Shown piece by piece: positions 34,627 through 39,615 of a stretch of DNA of 39,615 bases. The stretch is from Streptomyces sp. WAC06614. Lineage in GTDB: Bacteria; Actinomycetota; Actinomycetes; Streptomycetales; Streptomycetaceae. The stretch is from NCBI RefSeq assembly GCF_003949795.1, contig NZ_RPRY01000031.1, positions 1 to 39,615 of the forward strand. Reading direction: 5' to 3'. Position 1 is the first letter of the stretch, and every line of letters begins with the position of its first letter. A program made the translations under genes and the position numbers. The notes under the pieces were generated by a model. That model was not told the DNA's origin. It saw only the letters and a list, made by a program, of their open reading frames with translations, and made no database searches.

Positions 34627-35139
34627 CTATGCGGCCTTGCCGTTCGTGCGGTTCTTTGCCGCCCACTCGCGCTTCCGTTGGCGGGCACGTGCCTTACGGC
34701 AGTCGTCGGAGCACATCAGGGGCCACCGGCGCTTCTGCCCCTCCGGGCGCCTCTGCGTGTAAGTGGCGCCGCATGTCTGGCATTCACCCGTGAAGACCTT
34801 CGTGCCGTCTACCACGCGGATGGTGCCGCCCGCTGTTCTCCACTGTGCTGGTCGGGCCTCACGGCGCCGGATCACCGTGCGAGAGCGCAGAACGTCCCGG
34901 CGAAGTGCTGATGGGAATTCCCACAAGGGGCGGAATGGGTCGTCCACCAATCTGAAGGGTCCTCGCACGAAGCCGGCGCGCACGGCCACAGGGCCGCTCG
35001 CACCCTGCATGGCACGGCTGCTGTCCCACTCCATGAAGGCACGCACCATGGCGGGGTGCATGTGCTCCGTCAGTTCATCTGCCGTGCCGGTCAACGCGCC
35101 AATCTCGGCCACAGTTACCCCGGTTGGGTTGTAGTACAC
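34627..35139 (-). CDS. Zinc-ribbon protein, possible DNA-binding
   Basis: 170 residues from GTG 35139, which follows a G-rich run. The N-terminus VTVAEIGALTGTADELTEHM could be a helix-turn-helix. The C-terminus is a zinc ribbon, ECQTCGATYTQRRPEGQ then WPLMCSDDCRKARARQRKRE. It shares the CxxC...CS-x2-CR/K ending with two neighbours (35244-35663 and 35786-36079). It lies upstream of the capsid gene on the same strand. Function unknown. Confidence 0.65.
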   Translation of the reverse strand: MYYNPTGVTVAEIGALTGTADELTEHMHPAMVRAFMEWDSSRAMQGASGPVAVRAGFVRGPFRLVDDPFRPLWEFPSALRRDVLRSRTVIRRREARPAQWRTAGGTIRVVDGTKVFTGECQTCGATYTQRRPEGQKRRWPLMCSDDCRKARARQRKREWAAKNRTNGKAA

Positions 35140-35171
35140 GCTCGGACCCCCCTGTCAGCGGGCATAAGGAA

Positions 35172-35195
35172 GCCCCGGTGTGTCGCAGCCGGGGC
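35172..35195 (-). terminator. Weak hairpin behind the second zinc-ribbon gene
   Basis: GCCCCGG / CCGGGGC arms of 7 bp with a 10-base loop. It lies about 50 bases past the stop of the zinc-ribbon gene at 35244. It may terminate or attenuate the leftward transcript before the next gene. Confidence 0.5.
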
Positions 35196-35196
35196 A

Positions 35197-35240
35197 ATCA
35201 CGTACGTGATCTATCGGGGACCGCGCATCACGTGATGCGC
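35197..35240. promoter_or_regulatory. Two perfect palindromes sharing ATCACGT
   Basis: ATCACGTACGTGAT (35197-35210) and GCGCATCACGTGATGCGC (35223-35240) are both perfect. Each contains ATCACGT and its mirror, and they sit side by side in the 104-base gap between two zinc-ribbon genes. A further palindrome TTACGTAA lies at 35675-35682. These look like operators for a dimeric regulator. Confidence 0.6.
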
Positions 35241-35243
35241 TGG

Positions 35244-35663
35244 TCAGTTGCTCTGCGCGGCCTTGGCCTTGCGGTGCTGGGCCGTCTTGCAACGGTCGGA
35301 GCAAAACCTCCGGGGCCGACCACGGCCGGACCACCGGGCGGGCTTGCCGCAGTGAGCACAGGCGGCGTTCTCACGCTGCCATTGGGCGATGTCCTTGGCT
35401 TCTTCCAAGTCATCTTGGGCGTCGCGGCAGAAATCCTCCGCTTCGTCCTCGTAGTCACAGAACCGCTTGAGCGCGTGGGTTACCTCAAAGTGGTCACCAC
35501 AGAGCGGACAAGGCTTCATGCTCCGCGCCTTCGCTGGCTGAGACTTCCGCCGATAGGAAGCCTGTCGGCAGGCGGCGGAACAGAAGCGTTCCTGTCGGCC
35601 GGACAGTGGCTGGCCGCAGTTCTGGCAGTCGTCGGTACGGTTTTCGTGACCGTAGTAGCCCAC
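35244..35663 (-). CDS. Multi-zinc-ribbon protein
   Basis: 139 residues from GTG 35663 behind AGGGGG. Three cysteine clusters can be seen: CQNCGQPLSGRQERFCSAAC, then CPLCGDHFEVTHALKRFC, then CAHCGKPARWSGRGRPRRF with CSDRCKTAQHRKAK. The first and last have the form CxxC...(R)FCS-x2-C(R/K). An acidic helix (EDEAEDFCRDAQDDLEEAKD) separates the second and third. Such proteins are usually nucleic acid-binding. The 35664-35785 gap upstream is AT-rich and carries GTTAC/GTAAC repeats and a GTTTTCT...GAGAAAAC hairpin. Confidence 0.65.
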   Translation of the reverse strand: MGYYGHENRTDDCQNCGQPLSGRQERFCSAACRQASYRRKSQPAKARSMKPCPLCGDHFEVTHALKRFCDYEDEAEDFCRDAQDDLEEAKDIAQWQRENAACAHCGKPARWSGRGRPRRFCSDRCKTAQHRKAKAAQSN

Positions 35664-35785
35664 GGGTCCCCCTGTTACGTAATATCCTGAGACGAAACGG
35701 TGGCGCAAGTAACGGCTCTTTGTTTTCTTATGGCTTCTCTATGAGAAAACTGATTACTGTTACGCGTTGAGGAAATAAGTAACTG

Positions 35786-36079
35786 TCAGCCTTGAGGTCG
35801 CCGCTGCCGCTGACGGGTCGACTGGTAGGCAGCGCGGTCCCGGCACCGCTTGGAGCAGTACCGGGCGGGGCGCCCTATGCCGCCGTACACGACCATGTGG
35901 TCGCAGTCCGGCCCTGCGCATCGCTCGCCGGCGTCCAGCGCCTCAACGGTCCTCAGCGCGCCTGCTACGAGCCGGTGCAGCCTCAGCGTTCGCTCATCGC
36001 GGGGCCTCGCGCTCTCCCATGCCAAGGCTTCGGCTTCCCGTAGGAGGCTGAGAAGCCCGGTGACGCTCGATGCATCCAT
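35786..36079 (-). CDS. Small zinc-ribbon protein
   Basis: 97 residues from ATG 36079, with AAGGAGG at good spacing. A helical N-terminus (VTGLLSLLREAEALAWES, RTLRLHRLVAGALRTVEAL) is followed by CAGPDCDHMVVYGGIGRPAR and YCSKRCRDRAAYQSTRQR. The end resembles the CGNR-type zinc finger of actinobacterial regulators. It is the first gene of the leftward series after the integrase. The 36080-36253 gap presumably holds its promoter. Confidence 0.7.
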   Translation of the reverse strand: MDASSVTGLLSLLREAEALAWESARPRDERTLRLHRLVAGALRTVEALDAGERCAGPDCDHMVVYGGIGRPARYCSKRCRDRAAYQSTRQRQRRPQG

Positions 36080-36253
36080 GCCCCTCCTTCGTTGGATCCC
36101 GGCGGAAGTCGCTGGTCGTGGGACACATCGCAGCGGAGCGCCCCCAAAGGCTTTGTGTTCCGCCGCGTTTCGCCGCTCACAACCGGCTTCTGGGGCGTCG
36201 ACTGCCCGCCCCTGCTGTCCCTGGAGCGGGACGGTTGCAAGCGGGCACGGACA

Positions 36254-36285
36254 AGCCCCGCCCCTCCGGTCGGAGGAACGGGGCT
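36254..36285 (-). terminator. Terminator of the integrase gene
   Basis: The outer arms AGCCCCG / CGGGGCT enclose an inner CCTCC/GGAGG stem. It lies about 40 bases past the integrase stop on the minus strand. Confidence 0.75.
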
Positions 36286-36327
36286 GTATGGCCGTGTGGG
36301 GGCCTCTGCGGGACCCGTGGAGGTCCT

Positions 36328-38025
36328 TTACTGGGTGTCGGCTTCAGGGAGCGTTGTAGGGAACTTCAGGTCCTCCGGCTGTTCTTCCCCGACCCACCAG
36401 AAGCGGAAGCGGTCGATGGACGGGCGGACGCCGGTCTTGCGGGCCTTCAACACCCATGCGCGTTCGAGCACGAGACCGACGATCTCGCGCCGTTCGGCAA
36501 GGGGCCAGTCCTCCCACGCCTCCCGGAAGAGGGTCGTCTCTCGAAGGAACGTGATGTCGAGAGCCTGTCCGGTGGGGAGGGTGTTCAGCTCTCGCTCGTA
36601 GCCGTCCAACCGGCCGTTGCTCTCGTCGTACCGACGCTTGAAGCGGGCCTCACCTCGCGGGCCCTGGAAGAGTCCGTTCAGCTTCTCGTCCTCCAGGCGA
36701 TCGAGGAACTGTTCCTCTTCCCGGATCAGGGCTTCGAGCTGGGAGCGGCGGGTCTTGCGGTCCGGGTGCTTCATGTCGGCCCAGCGCTGAGCGATGGCCA
36801 GGATCGCCGGGTCGTCGTCATCGAGAGCACCGAGACGGTTGATCATCGCTTCGGTCACCAGGGCGTCCGCGTGGGTGCCCTTGATCAGCACGCCGGGGCA
36901 CCGGCCGCTGAAGTGGCGGCGGGTGCAGCGGTAGCGGGGCCAGACCTCACCGTTCCGCACGAACGCCGTGTCGTAGGACATGCGCGAGCCGCATTCGGCG
37001 CAGTAGAGGTAGTCCGACAGGAGACCGGTGACCGCCCGGCCCGTGTCCTTGGACTTCGCGCCGGGAGTCGCGTCCCGGGTCCAGTGGACGGGGACCCGGC
37101 TGCCGAACATCGACCGCAAGCGGGTGTGGTCCGCGAAGCTGATGATCTCCTTGCCGACCCGGACCATCTCGCCGGTCACGCTGTGGCGGTAGACCTCACC
37201 CTTGTGGGGCAGGTACCCGGCCATTGTGGGGGAGATCACAAGTTGCCTGACGGCTGGCCACGACCATGAGTTCGGGGTCTTCAGCGGCTTCTCCCGGAGC
37301 TTCTGCGCCTTGATCGGTTCACCCTTGGCCTCAAGCTGGGCGATCCGCAGCTTCCGGCTGGCCCAGCGCGGGGAGTCGTAGCCCTGGTCGTTCATCCACT
37401 TCGCGACAGAGCGGAGGGACTGGCCGTCCAAGAGCTTGGCGACCACGGCGCGGATGATCTCCGACTCCTCCGGGTGTGGGGCGAGCTTCCGCTCCGGCGT
37501 GACGATGAAGCCGTACGGGCGGCTGCCCATCCAGCGGCCTTCGTCCCGCTCGTCCGCCCGGAGGTCCGTGACCCGGATGGACGTGTTCTTGGATTCCTTG
37601 TGGGCCTGGTGCGCGGCCAGTGTGAGCTGGATCTCCCAGCCCTCGTTGTTGGAGTCGATGCCGTCCGCGATGGAGATGAAGCGGCAACCGGTCTCGTAGA
37701 CGATCCGGATGATCTCCGACGCCTGCGGGATGCCCTGGCGGGTGGCCCGGTCCACCTTGAAGACGATCAGCACGTCCGCCAGGCGCTCCCGGAGCATCGT
37801 GAGGGCCGCTTCCCAGTCGGGGCGGTTCACGTACGCGTGGAAGCCGGACTTGTCCTCGTCCTTGAAGACCTTGATCACTTCCGCGCCGAGGTCATCGGCC
37901 CGGCCACGGCCGGCCTTCTCCTGGCGGGGGATGGACGTGGACGTGTCCGTGAGATCCGAGATCCGCAAATACAGAATCGCGCGCAGGATGGCGGCGGCAC
38001 GCGAGAATGGCTCTCGTGGTGACAT
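36328..38025 (-). CDS. Large serine recombinase (integrase)
   Basis: 565 residues. The N-terminal resolvase domain has the Arg21 and nucleophile Ser23 in [14 protein letters not shown], then [19 protein letters not shown] and the active-site-supporting [15 protein letters not shown]. The recombinase domain (about 165-280) includes [13 protein letters not shown] and [20 protein letters not shown] zinc ribbon follows (YCAECGSRM, then [14 protein letters not shown]), with a coiled-coil ([20 protein letters not shown]) that controls excision in this family. ATG 38025 has GGGGAGG upstream. It sits 75 bases from attR, as usual. No recombination directionality factor is recognised. Confidence 0.96.
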   Translation of the reverse strand: MSPREPFSRAAAILRAILYLRISDLTDTSTSIPRQEKAGRGRADDLGAEVIKVFKDEDKSGFHAYVNRPDWEAALTMLRERLADVLIVFKVDRATRQGIPQASEIIRIVYETGCRFISIADGIDSNNEGWEIQLTLAAHQAHKESKNTSIRVTDLRADERDEGRWMGSRPYGFIVTPERKLAPHPEESEIIRAVVAKLLDGQSLRSVAKWMNDQGYDSPRWASRKLRIAQLEAKGEPIKAQKLREKPLKTPNSWSWPAVRQLVISPTMAGYLPHKGEVYRHSVTGEMVRVGKEIISFADHTRLRSMFGSRVPVHWTRDATPGAKSKDTGRAVTGLLSDYLYCAECGSRMSYDTAFVRNGEVWPRYRCTRRHFSGRCPGVLIKGTHADALVTEAMINRLGALDDDDPAILAIAQRWADMKHPDRKTRRSQLEALIREEEQFLDRLEDEKLNGLFQGPRGEARFKRRYDESNGRLDGYERELNTLPTGQALDITFLRETTLFREAWEDWPLAERREIVGLVLERAWVLKARKTGVRPSIDRFRFWWVGEEQPEDLKFPTTLPEADTQ

Positions 38026-38099
38026 ACAAACCTCCCCTTACCCCGCTGACCAGCCTAAATCCGGGGTTGGACAAGGTGTCTGGCGGGTGTTCCTGCGTC

Positions 38100-38104
38100 C
38101 ACGA
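38100..38104. other. attR core
   Basis: CACGA, preceded by element sequence GGTGTTCCTGCGTC and followed by the restored host frame GATCGCCCACCACTTC. Together with attL it implies an attP core with flanking GGTGT and ACACC arms (9 and 11 bases from CACGA), an imperfect dyad as expected for serine integrases. Confidence 0.88.
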
Positions 38105-38162
38105 GATCGCCCACCACTTCGGCATCGACGACGAGCGGCTGCACGCCCTGGGGTACGGGTGA
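38100..38162 (+). pseudogene. Host zincin metallopeptidase, 3' remnant
   Basis: Codons for [20 protein letters not shown] and the stop, cut from the 5' part at 29296-29588. The stop overlaps the crcB1 start by 4 bp (GTGA), showing that the intact gene was coupled to crcB. By chance an ATG at 38007 in the element is in frame and would give a 51-residue chimera carrying this end. Confidence 0.9.
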
Positions 38163-38692
38163 CCAGGCCGGTCCCCGGGGCGGAGGCGATCGATCCGGAC
38201 GTCGACCTCCACGTACCGGCGCAGGCCGCCGAACCGCAGGGCCCGGTCCTCGCCGCGATCGCGGCGGGCGGGGCTCTGGGGGCGGGGGCGCGCTACGGGC
38301 TGGCGCTGCTGTGGCCGGCCGGTGCGGACGCCTTCCCGTGGGCGACGTTCTGGACGAACGTGTCCGGCTGTGCGCTGATCGGGGTCCTGATGGTCCTGGT
38401 CGGCGAGGGGGGCCGGACGGCGCACCCGCTGGTGCGGCCGTTCCTCGGGGTCGGGGTGCTCGGCGGGTTCACCACGTTCTCGACGTACGCCGTGGACTTC
38501 GCGCGGCTGCTGGACGGGGGCCGGGCCGGGCTCGCCCTCGGCTACGCCGGTACGACGGCGGCCGCGGCGCTGGCCGCCGTGTGGACGGCGGCCTCGCTGA
38601 CCCGGCGGGCGGTGGCGGTACGGGACCGGGGGCGCGAGCGGGAGCGCGGACGCGACCGGAGCCGGGACCGGGGGAGCGGTGGGACCGGGTGA
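38159..38692 (+). CDS. crcB: Fluoride channel subunit CrcB/Fluc 1
   Basis: 177 residues with four helices. The signatures are [31 protein letters not shown] and [18 protein letters not shown]. Fluc proteins form dual-topology dimers that export fluoride. With a second crcB directly behind, this is probably a heterodimer. An N-terminal extension of about 25 residues and a basic C-terminal tail ([18 protein letters not shown]) are additional. GTG 38159 overlaps the remnant metallopeptidase stop; it now lies only 133 bases from the divergent integrase start, so its expression may have changed. Confidence 0.93.
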   Translation: MTRPVPGAEAIDPDVDLHVPAQAAEPQGPVLAAIAAGGALGAGARYGLALLWPAGADAFPWATFWTNVSGCALIGVLMVLVGEGGRTAHPLVRPFLGVGVLGGFTTFSTYAVDFARLLDGGRAGLALGYAGTTAAAALAAVWTAASLTRRAVAVRDRGRERERGRDRSRDRGSGGTG

Positions 38693-39066
38693 ACTGGCTG
38701 CTGGTGCTGGTCGGCGGGGCCCTCGGGGCGCCGCTGCGCTATCTGACGGACCGTGCGGTGCAGGCGCGGCACGACTCGGTGTTCCCGTGGGGGACCTTCA
38801 CCGTGAACGCGCTCGGCTCGCTGGTGCTCGGCTCGCTGACCGGGGCGCTGCTGGTGGGCGGGGCCTCCTCGCGGCTCGGGCTGTTCCTGGGCACCGGGCT
38901 GTGCGGCGCGCTGACGACGTACTCGACGTTCTCCTACGAGACCCTGCGGCTGGCGGAGCGGGGCCACCGGTTCCTGGCGGCGGCGAACGTGGGGGCGTCG
39001 GTGCTGGTCGGGCTAGGTGCGGTGCACCTCGGATGGCAGGTGGCGGAGCGGCTGGCCGCAGGCTGA
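38689..39066 (+). CDS. crcB: Fluoride channel subunit CrcB/Fluc 2
   Basis: 125 residues, four helices: [60 protein letters not shown] 38689 overlaps the first crcB by 4 bp (GTGA), so the two subunits are coupled. The Asn in the VNALG helix and the TTYSTF motif line the fluoride path in known Fluc channels. No fluoride riboswitch is seen here, and the element now separates the pair from any upstream leader. Confidence 0.94.
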   Translation: MNWLLVLVGGALGAPLRYLTDRAVQARHDSVFPWGTFTVNALGSLVLGSLTGALLVGGASSRLGLFLGTGLCGALTTYSTFSYETLRLAERGHRFLAAANVGASVLVGLGAVHLGWQVAERLAAG

Positions 39067-39195
39067 GGCCGGGCCCGGGGGACAGCGGGCGGCGCGCGGG
39101 CGTGTCCCTAACGGGGCAATGGGAGTTGGAGAGATTGACCCGCTGACCGCGGACGGCGTCCGACCGTGGACGCCGTCGCCCTCTGGAGGTGCCAC

Positions 39196-39615
39196 GTGCG
39201 CCCGTTCCCCGCTTCCGTGTCCCCTTCCGCGCCCCCTTCCGTGTCGCCTCCCGCACCCCCGTCCGCGCGCCCGTCCGGCGGGTCCGCCTTTCCGGGCGCA
39301 TCGCGTGGCGGATCGTTCCGACTGGCCCTCACCGTGCTCGCGTTGGCCGCCAGCGCGGGCTGCATGAGCGTCAGCGACGACGCCGCCCGGCCGGGGCCGT
39401 CCTCCTCGGCCGGCCACCAGGGCGCGGCCGCGCAGCGGGACGGCGGAGCCGGAGCCGGGCGCGGGGCGAGCGGCCACGGCGCCGGGCACGGGAAGAAGAC
39501 CGAGGCCGAGGGCAAGGGGGCCAAGGTGGGCGCGAGCGGCAAGCCGCAGCCGGGAGCCTCCCCGTCGCCGGGCGCCCCGGCCGGGGTCCCGGGCGGGCCC
39601 TCGCCGGCCCCCGGG
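39196..39615 (+). CDS. Putative lipoprotein, cut by the window end
   Basis: At least 140 residues from GTG 39196, with GGAGGT five bases upstream. A long Pro/Ser/Ala-rich N-region leads to a hydrophobic helix, FRLALTVLALAASAGC, ending in a lipobox-like SAGC. A low-complexity Gly/Ala/Pro stretch follows to the edge of the window. The folded domain must lie outside, so the function is not known. Confidence 0.65.
   Translation, partial: MRPFPASVSPSAPPSVSPPAPPSARPSGGSAFPGASRGGSFRLALTVLALAASAGCMSVSDDAARPGPSSSAGHQGAAAQRDGGAGAGRGASGHGAGHGKKTEAEGKGAKVGASGKPQPGASPSPGAPAGVPGGPSPAPG

Larger units (their letters stand above)
29584..38104. mobile_element. Integrated element of about 8.5 kb with serine integrase and capsid gene
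   Basis: Bounded by CACGA at both ends, inside a metallopeptidase gene whose two halves flank it. The contents are, from the left: a replacement metallopeptidase, an XRE regulator, operator repeats, two coupled small genes, a methyltransferase, an HNH remnant, zinc-ribbon proteins, an HK97-type capsid, and a large serine integrase beside attR. There is no portal, terminase, protease, tail, lysis or replication gene. Several genes, especially the capsid, are visibly less GC-rich than the host. It could be a decayed prophage, or a satellite that uses its own capsid protein with a helper phage. The boundaries are directly visible; the lifestyle is inference. Confidence 0.9.

Noticed and set aside
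35690..35785. CRISPR or iteron array
   Set aside because: The GTTAC/GTAAC repeats are short, few and irregularly spaced, with no spacers and no replication initiator gene nearby.

Overview
The window is high-GC actinobacterial chromosome, almost certainly Streptomyces or a close relative. GC is very high with strong third-position GC, GTG starts and 4-bp GTGA/ATGA overlaps are common, and mycothiol-type enzymes, a Lsr2-family protein, bldC, DUF3073 and valine dehydrogenase are all present. From memory, the order purC - ABC/two-component genes - lsrL - purSQL - purF - purM - vdh - bldC - hrpA resembles the S. coelicolor region around SCO4071-SCO4092.

Layout. 1-3012: an N,N-dimethylformamidase-beta-like protein, purC and a tRNA-Gly. 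3035-6700 (minus): an ABC exporter followed by a DesK/NarL two-component pair whose kinase carries a 1-nt frameshift. 6900-7527: two more tRNA-Gly genes and lsrL. 7854-11022: translationally coupled purS-purQ-purL. 11167-15600: a membrane protein, a mycothiol-dependent isomerase-like protein, a META lipoprotein, and a Tat-exported sulfatase preceded by a poly-cysteine leader peptide. 15750-18371: purF and purM. 18467-21840: DUF3073, valine dehydrogenase, a conserved hypothetical and bldC. 22245-29169: tRNA-Asp, hrpA, a small secreted protein, two blocks of tandem repeats, a DsbA-like/CcdA-like thiol redox pair, and a Phe-Asp-Glu tRNA cluster.

29296-39615: a zincin metallopeptidase gene that was once coupled to two crcB fluoride-channel genes has been split by an integrated element of about 8.5 kb. 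The two half-genes abut a shared CACGA that encodes the His-Glu of the catalytic HExxH motif. The element carries a large serine integrase, three or four zinc-ribbon proteins, an HK97-type major capsid protein without portal, terminase, protease or tail genes, an HNH remnant, a methyltransferase, a WH...HH-motif protein with a small partner, and a divergently transcribed XRE regulator with repeated operator-like sites.

The most unusual observation is that the element also encodes a complete 116-residue homologue of the metallopeptidase it destroyed. In that copy the CAC-GAG core is recoded as CAT-GAG, so the protein motif is kept but the five-base att core is lost. The element therefore seems to replace the function it interrupts with a copy that its own integrase should not recognise. 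The insertion also separates crcB1-crcB2 from their former upstream partner.
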